DNA of 64,000 nucleotides from Acidobacteriota bacterium (GCA_021846985.1 JAJZVX010000012.1:1-64000), one strand, 5' to 3'; counted from the first letter of the stretch, positions 6,698 to 15,154 are shown. Notes: generated by a model not told the origin, from the sequence alone. Numbers and translations: made by a program.

Positions 6698-7909
6698 TCA
6701 GAGACTGACCAGGGGCGTGGCGTGTTCGGGCTGGCAGAGGGCGGGCTGGTCGTCTTCGGTTTTGGGTTTCCAGTTGCGGGGCTGGTAGATGCAGCAGGGT
6801 TCCTGGGCCAGGGGGTCGCCGGTGAGGGCGTAGGCGCGGGCGCGCGAACCGCCGCAGATCTCCTTGTACTCACAGGCGCCGCACTTGCCTTCGAGCTTGC
6901 TGGTGTCGCGCAGGGCCTTGAAGATGGGCGCCTCGCGGTAGATGGCGGCGAGGGGCGTTTCGCGGATGTTGCCGGCGTGGATGGGCAGGAAGCCGCTGGG
7001 GTAGACGTTGCCGACGTGGGAGATGAAGAGGAAGCCCTTGCCGTCGTTGACGCGGCGGGTGGCCCAGCCCATGTTGCGGGTTTGGGCGTCGGCGGTAGGG
7101 TCGCCGGGCTCGTAGGCGTGCGCCGCGCCGGGGTGGCCGTGCCCCATGCGCTTTTCCTCGAGGTTGTGCTGGAGGAGGTAGCGGCGGTAGTGCATGGCCT
7201 CAGTGGTTTTGACCTGGAAGCTGGCGCGCTGGGAGAGCTCGTAGATTTTGCCGAAGACCTGCTCGAACTCCTCGCCGGAGAGCAGGTCGGCCTGTTGGCC
7301 GCGGCCCACGGGAACGAGGAAGAAGACGTTCCACATGACGATGGACATTTTTTCAAAGAGGGCGCAGAGGTTGTCGAGGTCGTGGGCGTTGTGGCGGCTG
7401 ATGGTGGAGTGGACCTGGATGGGGATGCCGGCCTCGTTGGCCCACTGGATGGCCTGGACGGTGCGGGCCCAGGCGCCGGGCAGGCCGCGGAAGGCGTCGT
7501 GAATCTCGGGGGTGGAGCCGTCGAGGGAGATGCCGAGGCGGACCAGGCCGGCTTCTTTGAGCTGGAAGATGGCTTCGCGCGTCAAAAGGGGTGTGGCGCT
7601 GGGGGTGAGCGCAACCTGTACGCCCCTGGAGGCCGCGTAGCGGATCAGCTCGAAGACATCTTTCCTTTTCATTGGGTCGCCGCCGGTGAAGACAAAGATG
7701 GGGATATGCATGTCGGCGATCTGGTCAATGAGGGCGATACCCTCGGCGTGGGAGAGCTCGTCGGGATGGGGGATGGGCTGGGCGGCGGCGCGGCAGTGCT
7801 TACAGGCCAGATCGCAGGCCTGGGTGATCTCCCAGATGGCGAGAAACGGGGTTTCGTCGTAGTTCAATCCGCCGCGTGCGGGAATATGGTGCATGGGCTG
7901 CATCGGCAT
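6698..7909 (-). CDS. Radical SAM/SPASM domain protein
   Basis: 403 residues. The radical SAM motif CDLACKHC near residue 25 binds a 4Fe-4S cluster and S-adenosylmethionine. A C-terminal SPASM-type region (CGACEYKEICGG, then EPCC) binds auxiliary clusters. The start region WEITQACDLACKHCRA resembles the subfamily labelled TIGR04053, related to the heme-d1/AhbD and peptide-modifying enzymes; the exact substrate is unknown. I chose the ATG at 7909 because GGAGG lies just upstream and the protein then begins a few residues before the family homology; a longer 510-residue frame reads through intergenic sequence. An FNR/CRP-like palindrome lies upstream at 8018-8031, suggesting oxygen- or redox-linked control. 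Confidence 0.85.
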   Translation of the reverse strand: MPMQPMHHIPARGGLNYDETPFLAIWEITQACDLACKHCRAAAQPIPHPDELSHAEGIALIDQIADMHIPIFVFTGGDPMKRKDVFELIRYAASRGVQVALTPSATPLLTREAIFQLKEAGLVRLGISLDGSTPEIHDAFRGLPGAWARTVQAIQWANEAGIPIQVHSTISRHNAHDLDNLCALFEKMSIVMWNVFFLVPVGRGQQADLLSGEEFEQVFGKIYELSQRASFQVKTTEAMHYRRYLLQHNLEEKRMGHGHPGAAHAYEPGDPTADAQTRNMGWATRRVNDGKGFLFISHVGNVYPSGFLPIHAGNIRETPLAAIYREAPIFKALRDTSKLEGKCGACEYKEICGGSRARAYALTGDPLAQEPCCIYQPRNWKPKTEDDQPALCQPEHATPLVSL

Positions 7910-8017
7910 GGAACGACCTCCAAGGCGATCAAGGCTCACCGGGCCGGTGGGAAGTTGCCAGGGCGGGGGAGCGCCTTGATTCATTGTAAGAAGACCAGCG
8001 GAAGGGGAGTTTGGGCT

Positions 8018-8031
8018 GTGATTCAGATCAC
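8018..8031. promoter_or_regulatory. FNR/CRP-like palindrome GTGATTCAGATCAC
   Basis: A perfect GTGAT-N4-ATCAC dyad 109 bases upstream of the radical SAM start. It differs by one base from the site at 60794-60807 upstream of the ferredoxin gene. The family consensus is TTGAT-N4-ATCAA (FNR) or TGTGA-N6-TCACA (CRP); this fits either. Confidence 0.6.
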
Positions 8032-8220
8032 CATAGCGGGCAATCCGGGAGGTGGGGACGGAGGCAGGGACGGATTTCTGACGGATTTCTGACTGGACAG
8101 ACGACCCAAAAGGGAACAAAATCATCCCTCTGGCAGGAGATTGTGCCGGAGGGATGCCGTTTCCGGAGGTAGAGTAGGAAGGGCTGGTGTTCCGGATGCC
8201 TGGAGATTGAGTTTCGTTGA

Positions 8221-8234
8221 TTGATTGCAATCAC
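8221..8234. promoter_or_regulatory. FNR-like site TTGATTGCAATCAC
   Basis: Matches TTGAT-N4-ATCAA at nine of ten defined positions. It lies about 190 bases upstream of the universal stress protein ATG at 8425. Tandem universal stress proteins are often under anaerobic control in other bacteria, which is consistent but not proof. Confidence 0.45.
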
Positions 8235-8424
8235 TTGGCTCTGTGTCACCGGGCACCGCAAGTCCGATCTTCAGACTGCCAGAGTATGGCGGCATCAAGG
8301 GCAGTTCCGGAGCGGCCGTGCGGGCGCGGCAGGCGGGCCGGACAGGATGCAGAAACGAAGAGCGCCGGCGGGCGCGGCTGCACACGCAGAGGCGCGCTCT
8401 GGAACCGCACCAAAGGAGGTTCCC

Positions 8425-9384
8425 ATGGCAATCCACATTGCGCCGGGTTGGAGCAAACCCTCCACCCTGCTGTTTGCCTCCGAAATTCCTGCCAACGAGA
8501 AGGCTTTCGCCTTTGCAGTGGCGCAAGCCGCGGAGTTCGGCGCGGACCTCATTCTGTTTCACGTGTACGACACGCTGGTGGTAGCGGCATCAGAGAGCTC
8601 GGGGATCCGCTACTACGATTACGCCGCGGCCGCGCGCAGCGAGATTCAGCATCTGGAGCCTCTGGCCAGGCGCGCCCGCGAGCGTGGGGTTCACTGCGAG
8701 GTGGTGGTGCGGCCGGGTCTGGCCGCCGATCAGATCCTGGCCTATACGCGCGAGCGGGCCATTGACCGGATCGTGATGGGCACGCACTCTCCCGGTCCCA
8801 TCGGCAAGCTGCTGGTGGGCTCTGTGGCCGAGGCCGTTCTGCGCACCGCCCAGGTGCCCGCGTATATTGTGGGCCCCGAGGTGGTAGACGGGACGTATCG
8901 GAACTTTGCCACGCAGACGATTCTGTGCGCGGTGAGCCTGCTGGAGGCCAGCCCGGTGGTAGTCGATTTCGCGGCTGAGCTTGCCGCCCAACACCATGCG
9001 CGGCTGGTGCTGCAGCACGTGATCCGGCCGCAGGAGCGGGCCGAACTGCTTGCCGGCCGGCCGGTGGAGGAGATCGAGACGGAGCTTCTGCGCATGCTCC
9101 CGGAGGGGCTCCACGACGAGGTGAGCGCGCAGGCCATTGTGGTTCCCGGCGATCCCACGGAGGAGCTGCTCTACCAGGCGCGCGCGCAGCAGGCTGATCT
9201 GATTGTTCTGGGCGCCCAGGGCGCTTCGGCCTTTGCGGCCATCACCCGCCATGGAGTTGTCTACAAGGTGCTGGCGCACTCGCATTGCCCTGTCATGACG
9301 CTCTCGCCGGTGGTTTTGGCCGCGTGTGGGGCCACGCTGGAAAAGCGCCACCAGGGCGAGGCGTATCTGGCCGGCGTCATCTAG
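8425..9384 (+). CDS. Tandem universal stress protein (two UspA domains)
   Basis: 319 residues made of two UspA folds. The first runs to about residue 150 and ends in GTHSPGPIGKLLVGSVAEAVL, the second to about 300 and ends in GAQGASAFAAITRHGVVYKVL. The first has a G-x2-G-x9-G-type ATP-binding loop; the second is more divergent (GAQGAS). Such proteins protect cells during starvation, oxygen or nitrosative stress, often by binding ATP. The start is well supported by AAAGGAGGT eight bases before the ATG. FNR-like sites lie in the upstream region. A convergent MFS gene follows after a hairpin. Confidence 0.9.
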   Translation: MAIHIAPGWSKPSTLLFASEIPANEKAFAFAVAQAAEFGADLILFHVYDTLVVAASESSGIRYYDYAAAARSEIQHLEPLARRARERGVHCEVVVRPGLAADQILAYTRERAIDRIVMGTHSPGPIGKLLVGSVAEAVLRTAQVPAYIVGPEVVDGTYRNFATQTILCAVSLLEASPVVVDFAAELAAQHHARLVLQHVIRPQERAELLAGRPVEEIETELLRMLPEGLHDEVSAQAIVVPGDPTEELLYQARAQQADLIVLGAQGASAFAAITRHGVVYKVLAHSHCPVMTLSPVVLAACGATLEKRHQGEAYLAGVI

Positions 9385-9414
9385 CTTGCGGGAGGCAGGA
9401 GGTATGAGGTTCGA

Positions 9415-9460
9415 GGCGGCCCAGGTTCCGTCGGCCGTGGCGGATGGAACCTGGGCCGCC
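9415..9460. terminator. 15-bp hairpin between convergent genes
   Basis: GGCGGCCCAGGTTCC (9415-9429) pairs exactly with GGAACCTGGGCCGCC (9446-9460) across a 16-base loop. It lies 30 bases past the stress-protein stop and between two convergent genes, the position of a bidirectional terminator, although it has no T-run. Confidence 0.5.
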
Positions 9461-9600
9461 CGGCCTGGACGCCCACTCATCGCCATCGAGCCGCAATGCA
9501 TGGGCGGCGCTCTTCCTGCCTCTGCGGGGATGCAGGGTGTGGCGAAATGGATGAGCGAGGCACCTGCCACTCCCCGACGTTATTCCTCGTCCTCTTCGGT

Positions 9601-10971
9601 TTACGACAAGAGCCTATTCCGGGTTCGCCCCTGCTCCAGTTTTCCGCCGTGTTTCTTGTCCGAGCGCAGGAGTAGAACGGCGAAGACCAGTCCGGCGACG
9701 CCGAGGCAGGCGAACATGATCTGGGTGGCCGTATAGGTTCCGGTTGCGTCGCGGAGCTTTCCATTGAGGAGGGGGAACAGCCCCAGGCCGAGGTTCTGGA
9801 TGGCCGTCATGAGACCGAAGGCGGTGCCCACGCGCTTTTCTTCGACCACGAGTGGCACCGAGGGCCACATGGCCGCCGGGACCAGCACAAAGGCGGCGCC
9901 CAGCACCACCATGCTGGGGATGGGATTCCATGGGGTGATGCCCATGACGAGGTGGGCGGGAATGAGCATGAGCGAGCCGGCGACCATGAGCGTGGCGCGC
10001 TTGCCGACGCGGTCCACGAGGTTGCCGGCGAAGGGCGCGAAGACCATGGAGGCGAAGATGACGATGCTGGTAATGCCCGGCGCCGTGGAGAACATGTGGA
10101 GGAAGTTGTCGAAGATCTGGGCCAGGAATCCGCCCGAGGTCTCGCTCACCAGCGGGATGCCCCATTTGTCGTGGAACATGTCCGTGGCCAGGGCCGTGAA
10201 GGGGAAGATGGCGCTGTAGAAGGTGACGCAGAGAAGGACCACGTACCAGTAAGAGGAGTTGAACTTGCGGATATCGGAGAAGACGATTTTGTCGCTGCCT
10301 TCCGGCTGGGGCAGGCTGAGCAGGCGCTCGCCATGGCGGTCCATGACGTTAAAGACCAGGTTGCACAGCAGGGAGAAGAGGCAAAAGCCGGCCGCGGCCC
10401 AGAGAGCGGTGCGATAGCTGCCGAAGTATTGGGCGATGAGCTCTTCGGTGTTGAAGCTGAACAGCGTTCCGACACGGCTGATGGTCAAGGCGATGCCGAA
10501 GGCGAGGGCCATTTCCTTTCCCTTGAACCATCGGCTGATGATGGCGCTCTGCACCACGATGAGCGACTCAGACCCCGCGCCGAAGATCAGGCGGCCGGCG
10601 AAGAGTTCCCAGCGGGCGTGGGCCATGGCCACGATGGTTGCGCCCACCAGCACCAGGGAGCAGAAGAGCAGGCTCGCGCGCCGCGGGCCGAGCTTGTCAT
10701 AGAGCATGCCGCCGAAAAAGACGATGACAATGGCGGCCACGGAGTAGGCGGTGTAGAGATTGCCGATGGTGCTGCGGTTCAGATGCAGCGCCTCGATCAG
10801 CGTGGGCGCGAGCGCACCGATGCTGTCGTAGGCGAAATAGCTGCCGAGCACGATCAGGCTGATGAACAACAGGATCGTGAATCGGTAGAAACGCCTTGCG
10901 GGGTGGAAGAATCCCACCGCATCGGGAGTTGCGACACGGTCGGCGGGTGAACCAGAAAGCAGGTCAGACAT
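9601..10971 (-). CDS. MFS transporter
   Basis: 456 residues with about twelve hydrophobic helices. The loop between helices 2 and 3 reads GGMLYDKLGPRRAS, the major-facilitator signature, and a second copy (GNLVDRVGKRATL) follows in the C-terminal half. The central loop carries a short hydrophilic segment (DRHGERLLSLPQPEGSDK). The substrate is not evident; anion or organic-acid carriers are possible. The start was set at the ATG at 10971 (MSDLLSG) because the longer 658-residue frame reads through noncoding sequence and the antisense of yggX. It is convergent with the stress protein gene and divergent from yggX. Confidence 0.85.
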   Translation of the reverse strand: MSDLLSGSPADRVATPDAVGFFHPARRFYRFTILLFISLIVLGSYFAYDSIGALAPTLIEALHLNRSTIGNLYTAYSVAAIVIVFFGGMLYDKLGPRRASLLFCSLVLVGATIVAMAHARWELFAGRLIFGAGSESLIVVQSAIISRWFKGKEMALAFGIALTISRVGTLFSFNTEELIAQYFGSYRTALWAAAGFCLFSLLCNLVFNVMDRHGERLLSLPQPEGSDKIVFSDIRKFNSSYWYVVLLCVTFYSAIFPFTALATDMFHDKWGIPLVSETSGGFLAQIFDNFLHMFSTAPGITSIVIFASMVFAPFAGNLVDRVGKRATLMVAGSLMLIPAHLVMGITPWNPIPSMVVLGAAFVLVPAAMWPSVPLVVEEKRVGTAFGLMTAIQNLGLGLFPLLNGKLRDATGTYTATQIMFACLGVAGLVFAVLLLRSDKKHGGKLEQGRTRNRLLS

Positions 10972-11162
10972 GAGCGCGAGGCTCCTCGGGTGACGCGGTT
11001 GAATTGGTATGCCGATAAAGATGCCGGCTTCAAGATAGCAGATGGCGGCGGATGGAAGCGCGCGGTGCGTGCGCTCTTTTGCGGCATCGGTCCGCGGCGA
11101 TGGGGCGGCGCACGCCCAGGCGGCGCATGCGGCATCCGGTAGAATAGAGGCAGGAGTTGAAG

Positions 11163-11435
11163 ATGGCACATACGGTGTTTTGCGTTCGTTATAAGAAGGA
11201 GATGGAAGGGCTGGACGAGCCCCCTTTCGACTCGGCGTTTGGGGAGAAGATTTACAAGAACGTCTCCAAGCAGGCCTGGGCGGAGTGGGCGGACCGGCAA
11301 AAGATGCTGCTGAACGAGTACCGGCTGCAACCCTGGACGCCGCAGGCGCAGCAGTTTCTGGTGGAACAGATGGACATGTACTTTTTTGGCGAGGGCCTGG
11401 GACTGCCGGCCGAGTACGTGCCGCCCGCGCAGTAA
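11163..11435 (+). CDS. yggX: YggX-type Fe(2+)-trafficking / oxidative damage protection protein
   Basis: 90 residues, the usual length of the family. The start MAHTVFCVRYKKEMEGLDEPP carries the conserved cysteine, and YKNVSKQAWAEWADRQKMLLNEYRL is the recognisable YggX core. The family protects iron-sulfur proteins from oxidative damage and is thought to handle labile ferrous iron, although the mechanism is debated. The ATG at 11163 has AGGAG upstream; a TTG two codons earlier is the alternative. The gene stands alone just ahead of tRNA-Pro. A GCCGGCCC/GGGCCGGC hairpin (11519-11539) lies between them. Confidence 0.92.
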   Translation: MAHTVFCVRYKKEMEGLDEPPFDSAFGEKIYKNVSKQAWAEWADRQKMLLNEYRLQPWTPQAQQFLVEQMDMYFFGEGLGLPAEYVPPAQ

Positions 11436-11518
11436 GCGGAAGCAGGCGGCGAAAGAAACGGGCGCGCGGCAGACAAGCGCAGCAAGCCCATGTGGTGTAA
11501 ACTGGTTTGGACCCCAAA

Positions 11519-11539
11519 GCCGGCCCTCCCTGGGCCGGC
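11519..11539 (+). terminator. Hairpin between yggX and tRNA-Pro
   Basis: GCCGGCCC (11519-11526) pairs with GGGCCGGC (11532-11539) over a 5-base loop, ten bases before the tRNA. It may end yggX transcription, but no T-run follows. Confidence 0.4.
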
Positions 11540-11549
11540 GCAACTATGT

Positions 11550-11626
11550 CGGGACGTGGCTCAGCCTGGTAGAGCACTCGCTTGGGGTGCGAGGGGTCGG
11601 CAGTTCAAATCTGCCCGTCCCGACCA
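11550..11626 (+). tRNA. tRNA-Pro (anticodon GGG)
   Basis: A full cloverleaf can be drawn. The acceptor CGGGACG pairs with CGTCCCG, the D arm is GCTCAGCCTGGTAGAGC, and the anticodon stem CTCGC/GCGAG encloses TTGGGGT (anticodon GGG, reads CCC). The T arm is GGCAGTTCAAATCTGCC, and CCA is encoded at 11624-11626. Its 3' half is the attachment site of the island that follows, and insertion preserves the gene because the left att copy completes it. Confidence 0.95.
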
Positions 11627-11629
11627 TTA
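11579..11629. repeat. Left attachment site (attL) in tRNA-Pro
   Basis: 51 bp identical to 19335-19385. It begins inside the anticodon stem and ends three bases past the encoded CCA. The flanking bases differ between the copies (T versus C before, G versus T after), which defines the repeat exactly. Confidence 0.92.
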
Positions 11630-11673
11630 GAATCAAACACTTATAAGGTATTCTTCCAGCGTCAATCTAAAAT

Positions 11674-11695
11674 TGTGGGGGAAATTGTGGGGACC
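11674..11695. repeat. 22-bp direct repeat near the left island end
   Basis: A 22-bp sequence beginning TGTGGGGGAAATTG and ending GGGGACC recurs in the same orientation at 19185-19206. The two copies lie 45 bp inside the left att and 129 bp inside the right att, and each contains two TTGTGGGG-like units. This suits arm-type integrase or excisionase binding sites. Confidence 0.6.
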
Positions 11696-11732
11696 ACGAT
11701 GCAATTTTCTGCTTTTGGCCCCCACACCGCTC

Positions 11733-12827
11733 CTACTGCGCGGGCCGTCCGGCCATCGCATCCAACGCTTCCACCGCCCGCCGCTTTGCCTCCAGCCGAA
11801 CATGGCTGTAATGCTCCAGCATCTTGCGGCTGAGGTGACCGCTGATTGCCTGAATGGTGGCGTCCGGGGTCTGGGTCTGCGCCAGCGCCGAAATGAAGTG
11901 GTGGCGTAGATCGTGGATGCGGCATTCCACCCCGGCTTGTTTCTTTGCCGTGGTCCATGCACGCTTCCACGCTCCGAGCGGTTTGCGGGGGTCTACATCG
12001 TAAGCCGTCATAACCCCCTGCTCTGGTGCGCCCGCTCCTTTGAACATGAGTTTCTCTGTGGGGAAAACGTAGTCTTGCGGCTGCGCATCGGGCCAGTGGC
12101 TCCGCCATTCTCTGAATGCACCAAGCGCCGCCTGATTTAACGGGATGATGCGCCCTTCGCCGCCCGCTGTTTTTGCTTTGCCAACCTGGAACTCCGCTTT
12201 CAGAAAGTCCACCTGGGACCACCGTGCGCGGCGCAGTTCGGCATTCCTGAGACCCGTATTGCAATAGACCACAACCGCTGTGTACAAGCTGGGCTGCGGA
12301 CTCTTGCGGCAAGCATCGAACAGCCGGACCTCTTCATCCGGCGTCAGTGCCCTGCCGACGTCTCGCCGTTCCGGGAGCATCCGCACGTCTTGGGAAATTG
12401 TCCCCCAAAGCCGCGCGGCCTTCATCATCAGGCGGAGAGTGGAAACCTCCATGTTAATCGTGCGGTTGGATGCGCCTTCCTTCTGACGCATCCCCTGATA
12501 CTTGCCGATGTGCTGAGGGGTAATGTCGGCAAGCAACATGGAACCAAAGTAGACGGAGAGATGCTTCAAGTTGAATTCCTGAATTGCGATATTCGACTTG
12601 CTCCACCGCGCCCGGCTCGCGGCCATCCACTCACGCGCTGCAATCGGAAACAGCATTGGGCGGCGGGCGGCGCGAACCCCGTTTGCAGACTCTTCCAACT
12701 CCCGCCGCCGCTGGCGCTCCGCCTTGACCGCGAGTGTCTTTGATTCGCTGCCCGTAGATTCACGAATGCGCTGCCCGCGAAATACGAACTCATACCACCA
12801 GACACCACCGCGCCTGTAGATGGCCAT
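11733..12827 (-). CDS. Tyrosine site-specific recombinase (island integrase)
   Basis: 364 residues. The N-terminal arm-binding domain begins with RRGGVWWYEFVFRGQRIRES; a core-binding SAM-like domain spans about 60-150. The catalytic domain shows the first arginine in NTGLRNAELRRARW, HDLRHHF for the H-x-x-R box, GHLSRKMLEHYSH with the second histidine, and a tyrosine in the same segment as nucleophile. It should integrate and excise the island at the tRNA-Pro site next to its own 3' end, the usual arrangement. It is transcribed toward the att site. It is 27 bases from the gene upstream and possibly co-transcribed with it. Confidence 0.93.
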   Translation of the reverse strand: MAIYRRGGVWWYEFVFRGQRIRESTGSESKTLAVKAERQRRRELEESANGVRAARRPMLFPIAAREWMAASRARWSKSNIAIQEFNLKHLSVYFGSMLLADITPQHIGKYQGMRQKEGASNRTINMEVSTLRLMMKAARLWGTISQDVRMLPERRDVGRALTPDEEVRLFDACRKSPQPSLYTAVVVYCNTGLRNAELRRARWSQVDFLKAEFQVGKAKTAGGEGRIIPLNQAALGAFREWRSHWPDAQPQDYVFPTEKLMFKGAGAPEQGVMTAYDVDPRKPLGAWKRAWTTAKKQAGVECRIHDLRHHFISALAQTQTPDATIQAISGHLSRKMLEHYSHVRLEAKRRAVEALDAMAGRPAQ

Positions 12828-12854
12828 TCTCGCCTTCCTCTCTGCGGCTATTTC

Positions 12855-13919
12855 CTACCTCTGTTTCGCCTTGTCCGTGGGGACCTCTCGGAGCTTCTCT
12901 TCTGCCTTGGCTTTCATCTTCCGCTCTCGTTCATTTCGCCGGGACTTCCTTGAGTGCGCTGCATTCTTGCATTGCCGCTGGTTGCAGAATTTCTTGCTCT
13001 TTTGCCTGCCAACCGGGAAGAGCCTATTGCAAAACTGGCAAGTCCGATACTCCACACCGTTGCTGTAGTCGGCGTAAATCGCCGCTGCAATGGCGTGGAG
13101 CGTAGTCCAGGGATGAATCACAAACGCGGGCCGCAAGGATTTGCGCGGGAGTAGAAATTCGATCATGGCTCCGCCCTTTCGGAGCAACGGCAAAACTGCA
13201 TCTGCATCTTCCTTGCGCTTTGGAATCCACTCAATTGAGCAAAACTTGCCGGGAGGCCCCTGAAACCACGTCCATAGTTTGCGGCGCTCTTTCTCCTGGT
13301 GTTGTTGACCTTCCAGGATCATGGGAACGATTTCAGGATGCCGAAGTTTTTCGCGCTCCATCCATTCTGCTTCTTTGCTTGAAACAGGCTCCCTATTGAC
13401 ATCGAAAAATGAGCTTGCGTAGTCGCCAGTCAATGCTTTCAGGACTTCCCAATGCTCGCCGCTCGTATCGCCGCGCTGCATCGCAGAGGCGAGTGGCTCA
13501 TGTTCCAGAACCAGACGGGTGAAGCGCTGCCATCGTTGAAACTCACTCCATGTAATCGTGTCATCGAGTGGCGAAAATATTCCAGTAGTGGTCAGGAAGT
13601 CGTAGGCTCCGCTCCAATCCTTGACATTCAGGAATTCATCCCGCACTGCGTGAGCATTCAGGGGTTTTTCTTCCCATATTTCATCGGGTTCATGGCCAGC
13701 CACAGTACGCGTGATTCTGAAGCAATGCTCTTCGCCGCGTTTGTAATGCTCCACCCGCCCGACAATTGCCATGTAGGGAACAATCACCGGCATCGCTGAA
13801 ATTGCCCGCTCGGGAGGTAAATTCCGCATGGCATCCATTGCCGCGCGCAAGCGATCTAGCTCGCTGAAGCGCTGCGGGGTTAGCTCCGGGTAGTCCTCGT
13901 TTTCCACAGTACCCCTCAT
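12855..13919 (-). CDS. Island protein with a C-terminal CGNR-like zinc-finger motif
   Basis: 354 residues. The N-terminal two-thirds shows no family I can name with confidence. Near the C-terminus the segment RTCQFCNRLFPVGRQKSKKF is followed by CNQRQCKNAAHSRKSRR. It has two paired-cysteine sites and a basic helix, resembling the zinc-finger of CGNR-type regulators, so DNA or RNA binding is likely. The last 30 residues are highly charged (RNERERKMKAKAEEK). It lies upstream of the integrase on the same strand and is divergent from the excisionase-like gene, so it could help decide between integration and excision; that is inference. Confidence 0.65.
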   Translation of the reverse strand: MRGTVENEDYPELTPQRFSELDRLRAAMDAMRNLPPERAISAMPVIVPYMAIVGRVEHYKRGEEHCFRITRTVAGHEPDEIWEEKPLNAHAVRDEFLNVKDWSGAYDFLTTTGIFSPLDDTITWSEFQRWQRFTRLVLEHEPLASAMQRGDTSGEHWEVLKALTGDYASSFFDVNREPVSSKEAEWMEREKLRHPEIVPMILEGQQHQEKERRKLWTWFQGPPGKFCSIEWIPKRKEDADAVLPLLRKGGAMIEFLLPRKSLRPAFVIHPWTTLHAIAAAIYADYSNGVEYRTCQFCNRLFPVGRQKSKKFCNQRQCKNAAHSRKSRRNERERKMKAKAEEKLREVPTDKAKQR

Positions 13920-13984
13920 GTACCACTTTTCAGCGTTCGCGTATCCCTCTACGTTAAATTACGGTAGCACAAGGAGTGGAGAGG

Positions 13985-14173
13985 ATGCCAGTAGCAAAGC
14001 TGCTCAAGGTACCGGAGGCGGCGGCAATGCTCGCCTTGTCCCAAAAAACAGTGTGGCAGTGGATTGGCGAGCGCCGCATCGGAGTGGTGAGGCTGGGCCG
14101 CGCTGTCCGGGTTCCGCTCTCGGAAATTGAACGGCTCATGGAAGAAGGGACAACCCCGGCTTTGCGCGGATGA
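13985..14173 (+). CDS. Small helix-turn-helix protein of the excisionase type
   Basis: 62 residues with the MerR-like excisionase helix-turn-helix: VPEAAAMLALSQKTVWQWIGERRIG, then the wing RLGRAVRVPLSEIERLM. In integrative elements a protein of this size, encoded divergently from the integrase side, usually steers excision by bending att DNA or acts as a repressor. Purine-rich GGAG lies upstream; a GTG three codons earlier is possible. Its TGA overlaps the ATG of the next gene (ATGA), so both are translated together. Confidence 0.8.
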   Translation: MPVAKLLKVPEAAAMLALSQKTVWQWIGERRIGVVRLGRAVRVPLSEIERLMEEGTTPALRG

Positions 14174-14778
14174 ATGGATCAGCCCGAAATCGACATCATA
14201 CGGTAACTTGGAAGGATCGAAAGTCGCCGTTTTTCCAGATTGGGAGCGAAATAGCTCATGTATTCCTACCGCTCATGGGGTCAGATTGCTTCACGATTTA
14301 CGTCTATCTGGCGAGCCGCTGCTTCAAAAACCCTGAATTGGAACACACCACTCTGGAGTTGAAAGACGCAACCCGCATCGGAGCCTCTACGGTGTGCCGT
14401 TCGCTCGAAATCCTGGAAAGTTTGGGATTGATTCGACTCATTCGACGTGGAGGCTCCCAAAAGAGCAGATGCACGCTCCTTGATTCTGAGAAGGCCGCCG
14501 AAGACTTAGGGGCGGTTTATCAGCAAAAGACGCTTTCCTGGTCATTGCCAAACGAAGCAAAACAAGACATCAAGGCAAAAATTGAGGAAATCCGGCAGAG
14601 ACAGCAAGGAAAGAGGGACCAGAAGGCCTCAATCTTCTGTGGAAATCAGCCATTGCGCGTTTCTCAGAGAAACGCTGGCGTCTCTCCAGAGAAACGCCAG
14701 CGTGCCACCAGAGAAACGCAAACGGGAACCCATCTAAATACAAGAAGAAGAAAGAATTGTAGAAACCCCTATCTGTAG
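14170..14778 (+). CDS. Winged-helix protein, possibly frameshifted
   Basis: 202 residues. The N-terminal part (KFxx-like region through VFLPLMGSDCFTIYVYLASR) and the segment KDATRIGASTVCRSLEILESLGLIRLIRRGG form a MarR/replication-initiator-like winged helix. A charged linker rich in Lys, Gln and Arg follows. It overlaps the preceding stop by 4 bases. The protein ends in a basic run just where the next frame opens, and the two frames overlap between 14737 and 14778, so the original gene may have read into the next frame. It may regulate or start replication of the excised element; this is not established. Confidence 0.65.
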   Translation: MNGSARNRHHTVTWKDRKSPFFQIGSEIAHVFLPLMGSDCFTIYVYLASRCFKNPELEHTTLELKDATRIGASTVCRSLEILESLGLIRLIRRGGSQKSRCTLLDSEKAAEDLGAVYQQKTLSWSLPNEAKQDIKAKIEEIRQRQQGKRDQKASIFCGNQPLRVSQRNAGVSPEKRQRATRETQTGTHLNTRRRKNCRNPYL

Positions 14779-15154
14779 TCTTTCCCCAAACGGCAGTGGC
14801 AAAGCCGAGAAAGACAAAGACTCACCTGATGAAGATGAACCGGATAGGCTGCTGAAGTGGGCCAGAGATGAATTCACCGGCGTGATGAACGACTTGGGAG
14901 ACGGACTGTTCGATACCAGCCGACCTCTGGTGCCGCACCTCGCCAACGGCGCTGCCGATTGGCTAAATTTCGGGATGAACAGTCTTGCCGTGGAGCGGAC
15001 GGCGCGGCGCGGCAAAACGCTGGAGCTGGTGCTCTCCGCGTCCGACCCGGCGGCAGTGCGACTCGGCTTAAACAAGTACCGCAAGCGATGGGAGGCGAGT
15101 CTGCGCAAATGGTACGGCTGCGAGGTGAGCTGGGAGATTCAACAGACCACCTGA
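14737..15154 (+). CDS. Island ORF, possible continuation of the winged-helix gene
   Basis: The frame opens after a TAA at 14734-14736 and continues to the TGA at 15152. It reads about 138 codons, containing KAEKDKDSPDEDEPDRLLKW and, later, LNKYRKRWEASLRKWYGCEV. No ATG occurs before 14885; GTG at 14882 is the first ordinary start and has no good ribosome site, yet the sequence upstream of it looks protein-like and acidic. A single-base shift would fuse it to the preceding gene. I cannot name a family; the tail resembles nothing I recognise. Confidence 0.45.

Larger units (their letters stand above)
7910..8424. other. Divergent promoter region of the radical SAM and stress-protein genes
   Basis: A 515-bp stretch with no convincing coding sequence. 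It contains the palindrome GTGATTCAGATCAC (8018-8031), a TACAAT hexamer on the minus strand (7983-7988) that could be the -10 box of the radical SAM gene, and a second FNR-like site TTGATTGCAATCAC (8221-8234) upstream of the universal stress protein gene. Confidence 0.55.

Noticed and set aside
8185-8200. Sigma-54-like TGGTGTTCCGGATGCC upstream of the stress protein gene
   Set aside because: GG and GC are 10 bases apart but the flanks deviate, no activator gene or enhancer site adjoins, and the distance to the ATG is more than 200 bases. It may be chance.
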